Below the pieces are notes generated by a model. That model was given only the letters and a program-made list of their open reading frames with translations, was not told the origin of the DNA and did not search any database. DNA of 64,000 nucleotides from a virus: positions 1 through 64,000 of the IMG/VR virus record IMGVR_UViG_3300018080_000170; one strand, written 5' to 3'. Position 1 is the stretch's first letter. Every line of letters starts with the position of its first letter. Shown one piece after another: positions 21,603 through 29,759 of the stretch. The translations under genes and the position numbers were made by a program.

Positions 21603-21631
21603 TTTAATTATCTTCGGAAATCCGGTATAAT
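21603..21631 (+). promoter_or_regulatory. Sigma-70-like promoter of the second virion operon
   Basis: TTTAAT at 21603-21608, a 17-base spacer and TATAAT at 21626-21631. Transcription would begin near 21638, so the structured RNA at 21650 lies at the very 5' end of the transcript. Confidence 0.65.
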
Positions 21632-21649
21632 AATAATCGTATATGAGGT

Positions 21650-21737
21650 TCAACTCGTCAGGATCTTACAACACTGAGATTGTAATTATTCTTGAGCCAA
21701 AACAGTAACGCAGTCATAGTTGGCGTGGACGAATTGA
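21650..21737 (+). ncRNA. Structured 5' leader RNA, copy B of a two-member family
   Basis: P1 is TCGTC/GACGA (21655-21659/21728-21732), extended by TCAA/TTGA across one mismatch. AGG (21660-21662) follows, then P2 TTACAA/TTGTAA (21666-21671/21680-21685), CTTGA (21691-21695), P3 GCCAA/TTGGC (21696-21700/21720-21724) and GTG (21725-21727). Order and junctions match copy A at 11630. P1 changes T-A to C-G, and P3 changes several pairs without losing pairing. The position between promoter and first gene suggests a cis-acting leader or a self-processing RNA. No known class recognised. Confidence 0.78.
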
Positions 21738-21764
21738 TACAACAATAAAAAAAAGGAAAAGCCT

Positions 21765-22046
21765 ATGAAACAATTCAAGACCGACAATCTTGCACTATGT
21801 CCTTATTTGGAGATGGAAGGACTTAAGTATTCTCACGCCGAGTGGGGAATGGGAAAAAATAATAAGTCTAAAGTTTATTTTGTTTTTAATGATGAAAAAG
21901 GTACCGGTCGAGATCTAGAAATTAGCTTCAGATTCTCTGACTTTAAGAAGTACAGAGATCTGGGGTTCTTTTATAGAGCGGAGATTGAAAAGCTTCGCCG
22001 TGAGAACAAAGAAGAAGATTTGAAGAAAAATAAAGGGAACAAGTAA
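21765..22046 (+). CDS. DUF5659-like protein
   Basis: 93 residues; FKTDNLALCPYLEMEGLKY fits the DUF5659 pattern (F-x-T-x-D...A...L...G) of small phage proteins of unknown role. First gene after RNA copy B, with AAAAGGAAAAG as binding site. The end overlaps the next start. Confidence 0.6.
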   Translation: MKQFKTDNLALCPYLEMEGLKYSHAEWGMGKNNKSKVYFVFNDEKGTGRDLEISFRFSDFKKYRDLGFFYRAEIEKLRRENKEEDLKKNKGNK

Positions 22047-22414
22047 TGGGAAGTCAAAAAGCTAGAAATGAGAGAGTAATCCAAAATTTGCAAATGGAAG
22101 ATAGCGCTTTTGCCCGTCGTGGAGTAGACGTCGGATTTGTTCCAAGGTCTATGGGCTCGGTTCCGGCTGCCGAAATTGAGGCTGGCAAAAGAACGTCCGT
22201 TCGTATTGCTAATGCGTCCGGAGGAACTATTTATGTTGCTATCGGCGATACCGGAATGGCAGCCCCTACTGGAATGACTGATGGAGTAGCAATTTTTGAT
22301 GGAACAACTCTTGTGATTAATACTGGCCCTGATCACAGATTTGTTCGTTTTGACGGCGCTCAAGCAGCAGCACAGTATGTAATTTATGATTCCGACACCG
22401 AAGGTGAATCATAA
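22046..22414 (+). CDS. Small virion-type protein, 122 residues
   Basis: A Gly- and Ala-rich beta protein: NASGGTIYVAIGDTGMAAPTG and VIYDSDTEGE. Such sequences are typical of small phage decoration or fibre-base proteins. No precise family. It sits in the run of small structural genes after the accessory island. Confidence 0.55.
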   Translation: MGSQKARNERVIQNLQMEDSAFARRGVDVGFVPRSMGSVPAAEIEAGKRTSVRIANASGGTIYVAIGDTGMAAPTGMTDGVAIFDGTTLVINTGPDHRFVRFDGAQAAAQYVIYDSDTEGES

Positions 22415-22417
22415 TTG

Positions 22418-22423
22418 TATAAT
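22418..22423 (+). promoter_or_regulatory. Isolated -10 element
   Basis: TATAAT at 22418-22423 in the gap before the next gene, without a convincing -35 box. Weak promoter candidate. Confidence 0.3.
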
Positions 22424-22462
22424 AAAATAATATCACAATAAAATTACCAAGGAGGTAAGATT

Positions 22463-22933
22463 ATGAAGAATGCAGTATTTGCGTCCGATGATTTTATGGT
22501 TGCGCTCAAGGATTTGTCTGAAAAGGATGTTCCTGTTCGCACAGCTTATAGGCTGAAGAAAATTCTTGATCAGGTGGGAAGGTCACTTGAGCTTTACAAT
22601 AAAACACGAACTCAGATCCTCGAAAAGCATTGTATTAAGTGGGAAGAGGATGATGAGGAGAAAGGCGCAGTTAAAGGGAAGCCAAAGATTGAGAATAGTC
22701 AATACGTCTTTTCGCCGGAAGCTACAAAAGATCTGGCAAAAGATCTCGATGATCTTCTCAATATTGAGTTTGTAATTGATGACACAATTAAGCTTGAAGA
22801 TCTTGGTGATGTTAAGGTTGCAACGAAGACCTTGATTCTTCTTGATGAAGTTTTTGAGGAATTCAAGAACGAGAAGAAGAAAGAGAAGAAGGAAGCCAAG
22901 AAGAGCAAGCCCAAGAAAGTAGCTGAAGGGTAA
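22463..22933 (+). CDS. DUF1617-like helical protein
   Basis: 156 residues with a very strong AAGGAGGTAAGATT ribosome binding site. Helical layout (VPVRTAYRLKKILDQVGRSL, then R...L-E-K-H) and a beta middle resemble DUF1617-type phage proteins. The C-terminal 20 residues are almost all Lys/Glu. Function unknown. Confidence 0.5.
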   Translation: MKNAVFASDDFMVALKDLSEKDVPVRTAYRLKKILDQVGRSLELYNKTRTQILEKHCIKWEEDDEEKGAVKGKPKIENSQYVFSPEATKDLAKDLDDLLNIEFVIDDTIKLEDLGDVKVATKTLILLDEVFEEFKNEKKKEKKEAKKSKPKKVAEG

Positions 22934-23442
22934 TGCCGCATAAAGTAAAGGATGCGCCGGATAAAACTAAAACCCGGCTTATTTACGATAGTTGTTATAA
23001 TGTGATTGAGATACGCGAGTTCTCCTATCTGGCCAAGTTAGGGGAACGTCGCGTTAAAGTCACACGTTTTAAGTATGACGATAATTGCTGTTTGCTGTCG
23101 CGCATTATTCCTCGCACGACAACAGATGCTGTTACGTATGAAGATTTAGGAGTCCCACCTAAGCCTGTTATTACAGGAACTGTTCCTGCTTCTCCAAATG
23201 TAGCTACTACGATTACAGTTGATGGAACGTGTACAGCTGATAATGGAGATGTGGTTCATATCTACGCGGATGGGGAAAGACTAAAAGAAACTGGAGCTAT
23301 TGCTGCCAATGCTTTTTCTTTTTCGATTGATTTAGCCGCAGTTGGATATACAGCTCCGGCTAATATTAATTTAACAGTGAGAGTACAGAACTTGGAAGGA
23401 GAGTCGGAATATTCTGATCCTCTAATTTACAATTTAATTTAA
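22933..23442 (+). CDS. Ig-like domain virion protein
   Basis: 169 residues. The first 75 are of unknown fold. Residues about 77-165 (PPKPVITGTVPASPNVATTI, D-G-T-C-T-A-D-N-G-D...) form a bacterial Ig-like domain of the type found on phage surface proteins. Probably a minor virion or fibre protein. The start overlaps the previous stop. Confidence 0.6.
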   Translation: MPHKVKDAPDKTKTRLIYDSCYNVIEIREFSYLAKLGERRVKVTRFKYDDNCCLLSRIIPRTTTDAVTYEDLGVPPKPVITGTVPASPNVATTITVDGTCTADNGDVVHIYADGERLKETGAIAANAFSFSIDLAAVGYTAPANINLTVRVQNLEGESEYSDPLIYNLI

Positions 23443-23501
23443 GCCACCTGTTCATCGGTACTGGGCGAGTAAGGCGGGATAAGCGGATGCGGGAGAATGG
23501 G

Positions 23502-23507
23502 TATAAT
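23502..23507 (+). promoter_or_regulatory. Isolated -10 element
   Basis: TATAAT at 23502-23507 in an 80-base gap; the -35 region is poor. The rest of the gap shows no structure. Confidence 0.35.
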
Positions 23508-23521
23508 TAAGGTAGGTTTAA

Positions 23522-24013
23522 ATGACACTTACAGAGTTCGTCAAAAAGCTTATAACATTTGACGTTTTCTGGGGTCGACGTTCAAAGATACATCATGGTG
23601 TTAGAGATGGAGGGACGAAAGCTACTTCCATCGGAAATAGTTTAATTGCCAAAGTGCACAATGGCAATTCTATTTTCAACGTTAACCATCCAGATAACGA
23701 ATGCCAGGGTGGGCATTACCACGATCCGTTTATTCATAATGAGAAAGTTTGTCTCAGTTTTGATGTAAGCGATTGGGTAAATAATCAGATCGAGATTATT
23801 GCTTCAGGAGTTCCAGGCCCAGGGCAAATTGGACCTCATACATATGCGACATCAAATTGTTTTCAGGTCCAAGTTTACAAGAGAATTGCGATAAACGCGT
23901 GCAAAGAAGTTTTTACAGCAATCGTAGTTGATTGCAATACAAGAAGCATATACCTGAGGAAAACTTCGCTACCTCCTGCATTTAATGGAAAGGTAATCAT
24001 TGATGCAGAATAA
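23522..24013 (+). CDS. Virion-associated protein sharing a C-terminal domain with the 24195 gene
   Basis: A 163-residue protein. From about residue 90, IIASGVPGPGQIGPHTY...PPAFNGKVII matches the C-terminus of the gene at 24195 (IPSGAPGAGQIGPHT...GPAFNGVMLI). The N-terminal half contains GNSLIAKVHNGNSIF and several His and Cys. The shared module points to a fibre or decoration function. Confidence 0.6.
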   Translation: MTLTEFVKKLITFDVFWGRRSKIHHGVRDGGTKATSIGNSLIAKVHNGNSIFNVNHPDNECQGGHYHDPFIHNEKVCLSFDVSDWVNNQIEIIASGVPGPGQIGPHTYATSNCFQVQVYKRIAINACKEVFTAIVVDCNTRSIYLRKTSLPPAFNGKVIIDAE

Positions 24014-24195
24014 TGATAAAAAAATACAAAAAACAGAAACAAAAACTAATAAGTAATAATGAAATATTGCTTAGGCGAATAGAAAAATTAGAAGTAGTAC
24101 TATTTTTAATTGTCGATGCATTAAGACAGACAGGAATCTCGGAGGGGTTCTTAAAGCAAGTGGAAAGTATTTTGTCGACAAAGGAGAATAAATAA
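24013..24195 (+). CDS. Small coiled-coil protein
   Basis: 60 residues: basic N-terminus, then a helix with leucine heptads (LLRRIEKLEVVLFLIVDAL). It bridges two genes with one-base overlaps. Could be a small membrane-associated or oligomerising protein. Confidence 0.5.
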   Translation: MIKKYKKQKQKLISNNEILLRRIEKLEVVLFLIVDALRQTGISEGFLKQVESILSTKENK

Positions 24196-25154
24196 TGGCT
24201 AAGCTTAATTACGAACATGTCTTTGCAAGCGCTGGTTTTTCCGGCGAAAATTGGGACATCACTCAAGGCCACAATCAGAGCTTTGATAGTTCGGGCGATG
24301 CGAATGACGTTACTTTTACTGCAGCGACCAGTAAAATTACGTTGTCTGCCGGAACTTTTCCGGCTTGGATGCAGGTCGTGGGTGCCGAGTTCAGTACAGA
24401 TTCTGGAACTAACCCTGGTCCGTTTACTATTACCGTAGTGAACAGTAATCAAGATATTGAAGTTAGCCCGGCCCCTGCCGATGAAGAGGGTGTGGATGTT
24501 GTGTTTGATGGTTCGCCTGATACCGATATTCAAGATGTCCTTCTTAAGACCGGAAATGGCGCTATGGAAACTGATGCTCCTCACGCTCTTGTTTCAACGG
24601 GAGCTCTAGGTGCACCGAGAACATTGGCTCTTGATAATATGGAAGCAGAGAACGCGGCTCAAGGCAGTGCAGCTCTCGATGGTAGATTTTTCTACCTCTC
24701 TATTCAGAATTCGGACATTAGCTCAACTAATTCAATTACGTTGAGTGGGAGTTCGACTATTAATGGAGCTGCTTCATATGTTATTGAGACGACTGGTGAC
24801 TATTTAGTTCATCATATTAGTGGTGGTGTTTGGAGGATTAACGTTCTTCCGACTCCGGGTGAAGTTACCGCTACGATGAAGAGAATCCCTTTTGCGGCCG
24901 CTGATTGGGCTGCTGGGACTAATAATGAAATTACCTGTATCCCGTCTGGAGCGCCAGGCGCTGGACAGATTGGTCCTCATACGCTGACTGTTGCAGGTTC
25001 ATACGTTGTTCAGATCGTTAATACCGATCAGACTCCGGATGAAATTGTTGACGCCGAGGTTCAGTTTGATGCAAGCGGGAATATTACCATTTTGAAAGCA
25101 GGTCTTGGGCCAGCTTTTAATGGTGTTATGCTAATCGTTGGTACTCTCGACTAA
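24195..25154 (+). CDS. Beta-rich virion protein, 319 residues
   Basis: Repetitive beta-rich sequence (TSGDANDVTFTAAT-like strands, LDGRFFYLSIQNSDISSTNS) ending in the IPSGAPGAGQIGPHT domain shared with the 23522 gene. Typical of decoration or fibre proteins exposed on the virion. Codon use is fairly regular. Ribosome binding site GGAGAATAAAT. Confidence 0.6.
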   Translation: MAKLNYEHVFASAGFSGENWDITQGHNQSFDSSGDANDVTFTAATSKITLSAGTFPAWMQVVGAEFSTDSGTNPGPFTITVVNSNQDIEVSPAPADEEGVDVVFDGSPDTDIQDVLLKTGNGAMETDAPHALVSTGALGAPRTLALDNMEAENAAQGSAALDGRFFYLSIQNSDISSTNSITLSGSSTINGAASYVIETTGDYLVHHISGGVWRINVLPTPGEVTATMKRIPFAAADWAAGTNNEITCIPSGAPGAGQIGPHTLTVAGSYVVQIVNTDQTPDEIVDAEVQFDASGNITILKAGLGPAFNGVMLIVGTLD

Positions 25155-25179
25155 ACTATTAAAGTCTAGGAGATAAAAC

Positions 25180-25368
25180 ATGGGCGTTAGAGAAAAGCTC
25201 AAAGAGCTTAAAAGCGAAATCCAAGACCTTAGTAGTAGGGAAAGAGCCAAACGTTCTGAGATAGTTGAGCTAAAGAGACTTGTCGAAGAGAAAAAGAAAA
25301 GAGAAGAGTCTCTCAAACTTCTTGAAAAAGAGGAATCTGCTCTACTGAAAGAACTTGGATTAGAATAA
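25180..25368 (+). CDS. Coiled-coil protein, 62 residues
   Basis: Almost wholly an Arg/Lys/Glu coiled coil (LKELKSEIQDLSSRERAKRS). AGGAGATAAAAC precedes the ATG. Probably a small oligomerising partner of neighbouring virion proteins. Confidence 0.55.
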   Translation: MGVREKLKELKSEIQDLSSRERAKRSEIVELKRLVEEKKKREESLKLLEKEESALLKELGLE

Positions 25369-25387
25369 ACAGGAATAGGGGTAGGCA

Positions 25388-26179
25388 GTGGCCGCGGGCG
25401 AAAAAGAAATTGTACAAACTATAAAAGCCTTCGGCGGTGCAGCTCTAAATTATATAGACATATTAGAGTCTGATTTTGCTGCAGCCGCCGGCGCTGCCTA
25501 CACACCCCCTGAACTAGGTACATTTCGCCGTGTGGGCGGAAGTCGTATCATTCAATTTCTCAAAAACATTCCCGGCGTAATTGAAACTTTCCAAACATCG
25601 GCTGCGACGATCCGATTGCCTAGTGGTTTAGTAGCAACAAATGATGCTTTGGACGGAAGACAGATTTGGATTAAAAATTCCGGGACTGGAAATGTAACTG
25701 TAGAAGATCATCTAGGGAATAATCTAGATGATATAGAGGATGGTGTTTTAGCTTTTGCAGCCCACAAGGATAACGATAATTGGGAAGTAAAATTTGTCTA
25801 TGATGTTCCGCCAAGTGCTAGCCCTGGGTTTACTTGGGGAATGAGCGGAAATGTAAAGAATCAATGGCTTCTTAATGATACAGTTCCTTCCAATAGAACA
25901 GGCCGCAATTTTCCTTTCTATAATGGGGAGATTATTAAAGTTTCGGTTTCAAATGAGCTTTCAAATACTTTTGATGTAAAAATTTATGAACATGATGGGA
26001 CAACATATACCCTTCTTACAACGGTAAGTATGGTTGCCCAGAGAAGTAGTGTCTTTATTCTTTCTGGAATTTTTGTTACTCGTAATAAGGAGTTAGCTGT
26101 ATATATATCTGCAAGTGGTGCAAATGCAGCAAAGAACCCTGTAGTCGCACTAATATTAAGTGGGACAAATAAACCGTAA
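25388..26179 (+). CDS. Fibre- or decoration-type protein, 263 residues
   Basis: GTG start. The N-terminal half resembles phage surface proteins that carry ...RLPSGLVATNDALDGRQIWIKNSGTGNV...; the C-terminal half (from about residue 145) is a jelly-roll-like beta domain. The stop is one base from the next ATG. Structural role inferred from composition and place. Confidence 0.55.
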   Translation: MAAGEKEIVQTIKAFGGAALNYIDILESDFAAAAGAAYTPPELGTFRRVGGSRIIQFLKNIPGVIETFQTSAATIRLPSGLVATNDALDGRQIWIKNSGTGNVTVEDHLGNNLDDIEDGVLAFAAHKDNDNWEVKFVYDVPPSASPGFTWGMSGNVKNQWLLNDTVPSNRTGRNFPFYNGEIIKVSVSNELSNTFDVKIYEHDGTTYTLLTTVSMVAQRSSVFILSGIFVTRNKELAVYISASGANAAKNPVVALILSGTNKP

Positions 26180-26907
26180 TGGCTAAGATAGTTAAAAATA
26201 CTACGCTGAGTGATATCGAAATCTATGGTGTTGGTATAGTTATTGAAGCTGAAGAATCGCACGTAGTTGATCCGTCCAATTATCGTTTGTGGGCTTCAGC
26301 AATTATTGAAGATGCGGCTTTTCAAGCTGACATTGATAGTGGTGATTTAGTTGTTAATGATGGGCATGAAGATTTAAATATTTATGAAGCTAAAAAGTTT
26401 CTTGCGTATCCTGATGAAGCATGGAATGTTAGATTTTGGACCGACGATAGGAGATCAAATGGTTTTCCAAATCATCTAGACACTGTTCAGGAGGCAATTG
26501 AATATGCAAAATCTGGCGCTATTGATAATGACTTAGACACCTTTCAATATGGAAGAGCTGGATTAATTGCGAATACCACTTTTCTCTATAATTTGTTTCA
26601 GATTCCAAGTGATGAATCACCTTCGTGTACAAAATATGATATAATATTTAGGGGTCTATCGTTTTCAAATAGCAATAATTCTGCCTCATTTAATGTAAAA
26701 GTTTATACATATCCTCCTAACACTAATCCAATTCCTGCCAATAGAACACTTATACATACCCAGGCGTTTAGTGGGTATTCCGGTTATTCGGTAGATTTAA
26801 ATATCGATGTGGATATTGGGGAGAGTTTGGCAGTAGAAGTAGAGCCTCCTCAGAGCGGAATTAAACCACAAGGAATTAACGTGATACTTTATTCGAGGAA
26901 ACGATAA
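26179..26907 (+). CDS. Virion-type protein, paralogue of the 26907 product
   Basis: 242 residues. The first 75 residues (IVKNTTLSDIEIYGVGIVIE, later SGDLVVNDGHEDL) match the N-terminus of the next gene product. The C-terminal 100 residues form a beta domain like that of the 25388 gene (SFSNSNNSASFNVKVYTY). Probably a receptor-binding or decoration protein. Confidence 0.6.
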   Translation: MAKIVKNTTLSDIEIYGVGIVIEAEESHVVDPSNYRLWASAIIEDAAFQADIDSGDLVVNDGHEDLNIYEAKKFLAYPDEAWNVRFWTDDRRSNGFPNHLDTVQEAIEYAKSGAIDNDLDTFQYGRAGLIANTTFLYNLFQIPSDESPSCTKYDIIFRGLSFSNSNNSASFNVKVYTYPPNTNPIPANRTLIHTQAFSGYSGYSVDLNIDVDIGESLAVEVEPPQSGIKPQGINVILYSRKR

Positions 26908-27593
26908 TGAGAATTATCAAAATTAAAAACCTTCAAGATTCTTCAGATATCTATTGCGGTATCACAATTGGATCTGGGGAATATTATCAACTTCAATCTA
27001 TTGGTGAGCGAGATGAGTTTGTAAATAGCACCAAAGTAAGTCAGCATTTGTGGAGTGATCCTGCTAAAATCGCGATTAATGATGGCGAAAGCGATCTTAG
27101 TTCTGCGGCTGGAGATAAGTGGCTAAAAGAAGGTTGTGAAAATCGTCGTATTTATTTAGAAGATAAGAATAATCCGGGAGAGTTTGATCCTGGGACTCAT
27201 GATAGCAATAAGTATTTCAATGTCCATGTCCGTAAAGACTATTCCACTGTAAAACATGCCGAGATTACTACAAAAACCACAACAAATCTTTGGATTCCGG
27301 CAGATGGAAAGCACGTTGATATTACTGATATACAATTGGGAGGAAGAATTACTGAGAGCGGTAAGTATCTTAAAGTTGTTGTGCAAATTTATCAGAATAG
27401 CGCATGGATTCCTATTTTTTGTGCGCAGGGGTACGGTATTGGACCAATTGCCGGAATGATGCCAATTTGCGGACATTTGGACACAGATAGTGGAGATGGG
27501 GAAGTCGCCCGTGTCCGCGTTGTGACATCTGGCGATGTAGCAGATGACAACTTTGAGATTTGTATTCATATACATGGGCACGAAGAGGGCTAA
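26907..27593 (+). CDS. Virion-type protein, paralogue of the 26179 product
   Basis: 228 residues with IIKIKNLQDSSDIYCGITIG and IAINDGESDL at the N-terminus, matching the previous protein, and a different beta-rich C-terminus ending CIHIHGHEEG. A shared attachment domain with variable tips is the likely arrangement (inference). Confidence 0.6.
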   Translation: MRIIKIKNLQDSSDIYCGITIGSGEYYQLQSIGERDEFVNSTKVSQHLWSDPAKIAINDGESDLSSAAGDKWLKEGCENRRIYLEDKNNPGEFDPGTHDSNKYFNVHVRKDYSTVKHAEITTKTTTNLWIPADGKHVDITDIQLGGRITESGKYLKVVVQIYQNSAWIPIFCAQGYGIGPIAGMMPICGHLDTDSGDGEVARVRVVTSGDVADDNFEICIHIHGHEEG

Positions 27594-27623
27594 TTTTTGA
27601 CAAAAATGTCAAATCAATTTAAT

Positions 27624-27652
27624 TTAAATTGTGCATAAAAAGATACTATAAT
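27624..27652 (+). promoter_or_regulatory. Sigma-70-like promoter
   Basis: TTAAAT at 27624-27629, a 17-base spacer and TATAAT at 27647-27652. The flank CAATTTAATTTAAA also occurs before the head operon promoter near 2767. Confidence 0.65.
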
Positions 27653-27704
27653 TGTAAGGTATATACTCGGAACCAACTAATTTTACATGTAAAAGGAGTT
27701 CATA

Positions 27705-28019
27705 ATGTCAGAGAAAAGATTAAGCGATAAGCAGGTTGGATATGTTCGTACGGCTATCCCCTTGAGGAAAGAGGATAAGATTGAAGAGAAGATTGCCCCC
27801 ATCGCTGTTGGTCAGCTGACTCTTGCTTCCACACCAATTAGTGAAGCAATTGAAGGCGTTGAGGCTGGCGATATTGCAGTCGTTACCCTCCAAAGTGACG
27901 ATACAGGCGGAGCAGTTGGTCTTATTCTTGCTGAGTGTGAAGCTGGGAGTCTCAAAGTTACGCCAGCAGCTGTGAATAACGGCGACGCTGTGCTCTCATT
28001 TGTGATTTTTAGAGCATAA
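27705..28019 (+). CDS. Small abundant virion-type protein
   Basis: 104 residues behind its own promoter, with AAAAGGAGTTCAT binding site and a hairpin after it. Sequence is small-residue beta-rich (TLQSDDTGGAVGLILAECEA). Regular codon use like the capsid gene suggests high expression. A head decoration or fibre-base protein is plausible; no family recognised. Confidence 0.55.
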   Translation: MSEKRLSDKQVGYVRTAIPLRKEDKIEEKIAPIAVGQLTLASTPISEAIEGVEAGDIAVVTLQSDDTGGAVGLILAECEAGSLKVTPAAVNNGDAVLSFVIFRA

Positions 28020-28023
28020 ATTT

Positions 28024-28047
28024 AAGCACCTAGTGCTTTAATTTTTT
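28024..28047 (+). terminator. Weak rho-independent terminator
   Basis: AAGCAC-CTA-GTGCTT is a six-pair hairpin followed by TAATTTTTTC. It separates the 27705 gene from the lysis-type pair and may be leaky. Confidence 0.6.
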
Positions 28048-28063
28048 CTAGGAGGAGAGCCCA

Positions 28064-28471
28064 GTGCCTGATGATAAAGAACGTACTGTTGAATTTCAAC
28101 TCTTAAAGCAAGAAATTACAACTCTTCATAAAACATCAAGCGATTTGAAACAAGCTCAAGTGGATCTTGACGAGAAAGTCGATGGAATTCGTCTTAGTCT
28201 TGCCAAGCAAAATGGAGCTATACCTCGAATTGAATCTAATGTTCAGATGTTGATTACAACTGTTACGCAGCAATTCGATCGGTCGAATAAAAAAGACGAA
28301 GATCAAGACAAAAGAATTGCTAAAAACGAAAAAGATATTGCTCTCATTCAAGAGGCAGAAAAGGTAGAATCGAAAACACTTAAAGATTATAAAGGATACC
28401 TTAAATGGGCAATTGGTTTAGTCGTCTCCTTAGCGGCTTTAGTTCTCGGCGCCCTAAAGTGGCTGTTTTAA
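28064..28471 (+). CDS. XhlA/holin-like protein
   Basis: 135 residues: a long charged coiled coil (about 10-105) and one C-terminal membrane segment (YLKWAIGLVVSLAALVLGAL), the layout of XhlA-type lysis accessory proteins. GTG start after AGGAGGAGAG. It overlaps the peptidase gene by 67 bases. It probably helps deliver the peptidase across the inner membrane; alternatively a virion membrane protein. Confidence 0.65.
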   Translation: MPDDKERTVEFQLLKQEITTLHKTSSDLKQAQVDLDEKVDGIRLSLAKQNGAIPRIESNVQMLITTVTQQFDRSNKKDEDQDKRIAKNEKDIALIQEAEKVESKTLKDYKGYLKWAIGLVVSLAALVLGALKWLF

Positions 28472-28896
28472 ATGAGAAGAAAAAAGAAAAAGTCTCTTTG
28501 GGTCCGGACGATAAGCTCTCTGCTCATTTTAGACGCAAAGAGTTTAATTGTCGCTGTGGTCGCTGCTCTCCTGCTGTGGTGGATGGTCAGATTATCAAAT
28601 GGCTAGAAGCTATTAGAAAAAAGATTAGCCTTCAGCGAGCAAAAGATACTAAGATAACCATTACTTCGGGAAAAAGGTGCAAGAAACATAATAAAAAAAT
28701 CGGCGGACATTCAAAGAGTAAACATGTTCCCGATGAAAAAGGAGAAGTAAAAGCTGTCGATTTCAAGATAGCTGAACTTTCTGGATCTGATTTGGAGAAT
28801 ATCGCTCGTTCGGTAGGAGTAAAGGCCGTTGGAGTAGCTTCAACGTGGGTCCATATTGATACTAGAGTTGATAGAGATAGAAGGTGGGAGTATTAA
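28405..28896 (+). CDS. M15-family peptidoglycan peptidase (endolysin-type)
   Basis: 163 residues. LSAHFRRKEFNCRCGRC, ITSGKRCKKHN, GGHSKSKH...VDF and WVHIDTR mark the Peptidase_M15 (VanY-like D-Ala-D-Ala or L-Ala-D-Glu) family. Zinc ligands are H107, D119 and H150. It should cut cell-wall peptides. Start 28405 follows AAAGGA within the previous gene, so both are translated together. An endolysin role is likely; a virion-borne peptidase used at entry is the alternative given the structural neighbours. Confidence 0.85.
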   Translation: MGNWFSRLLSGFSSRRPKVAVLNEKKKEKVSLGPDDKLSAHFRRKEFNCRCGRCSPAVVDGQIIKWLEAIRKKISLQRAKDTKITITSGKRCKKHNKKIGGHSKSKHVPDEKGEVKAVDFKIAELSGSDLENIARSVGVKAVGVASTWVHIDTRVDRDRRWEY

Positions 28897-29751
28897 ATGG
28901 GTCTTACATTTAATGTATTAGACGGATACAATGATGAGATCATAGATATCGGTACGCTTACTTTCTATGGCATTGAAGGAGATTTGATTTTTAGGGCTCA
29001 AATTGTTGATGAGATATCTGGCGTTCCGTATTATATTAGTGTCGGAGCAACTGTTAAGTTTACATTTCCAGGTGTTGATGAAAATATTATTCTTTATGGA
29101 GCGGTATTGGGGAATAGAAGTTTAGTTCAAACTACGATTCCTGGGGATACTTTGCCTTTTGTTACTACTGGCGGCGTTCAAATTCAAATTACCGAAGGAA
29201 TTGGAACGTCTATTGCTTACGCTGGTGGAGCCGTTAGAAAGCTATCTTATACCGAGGGACCTGGTCAACAGCCTGCTGGAACCGGTGTTGGCGGCGAGAC
29301 GGTTAAAACAAGCGGTTCGGATCCGGCAGCTGGATATTTGTTAGATGAACTGTTAGCAGGTGCAGGAATTCAAATTACTAAAGAAGTTATTGGTGGGCAA
29401 GAAAAAACGAAGATTGCAGCCGTTAGCACTCCTGTTGAGCAATCAAATCTGACGTTAAAAACAAGTGCAACTTTTACTTGGGATTTGGATACAAATCAAT
29501 TGCTTTTTGATGATGATATTGAGATCCACATTCCAGGAACCAGTGTTGTAAATACGATTGATCATAGTGTTAGCTCTCCAATCTTATTTTTGGCTAATGA
29601 TCAAGTAGCTTATATTGATGTTAGTTTAACGGCGTCACAAACAATTACTGTGACGGTTGTTGATGAAGCTAGCTTTGTCGATCAACAGGGCCGATACATT
29701 ATGGCGAAGCGTTTGGATGACGAAGTAACTGTTTATGATCTTCTTGTGTAA
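28897..29751 (+). CDS. Baseplate- or fibre-type protein sharing a C-terminal domain with the 50780 product
   Basis: 284 residues. N-terminal beta domain, Gly-rich linker (GPGQQPAGTGVGGETV), then a C-terminal domain (about 200-284) with NDQVAYIDVS...SFVDQQGRYIMAKR that matches the end of the protein at 50780. Structural protein; exact place unknown. Starts one base after the peptidase stop. Confidence 0.6.
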   Translation: MGLTFNVLDGYNDEIIDIGTLTFYGIEGDLIFRAQIVDEISGVPYYISVGATVKFTFPGVDENIILYGAVLGNRSLVQTTIPGDTLPFVTTGGVQIQITEGIGTSIAYAGGAVRKLSYTEGPGQQPAGTGVGGETVKTSGSDPAAGYLLDELLAGAGIQITKEVIGGQEKTKIAAVSTPVEQSNLTLKTSATFTWDLDTNQLLFDDDIEIHIPGTSVVNTIDHSVSSPILFLANDQVAYIDVSLTASQTITVTVVDEASFVDQQGRYIMAKRLDDEVTVYDLLV

Positions 29752-29759
29752 GGTGTATA

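Noticed and set aside
11630-21737. Hammerhead, HDV-like or purine-riboswitch identity for the two-copy RNA
   Set aside because: Neither copy contains the conserved CUGAUGA and GAAA segments of hammerheads, the nested HDV pseudoknot, or the purine-riboswitch junctions.
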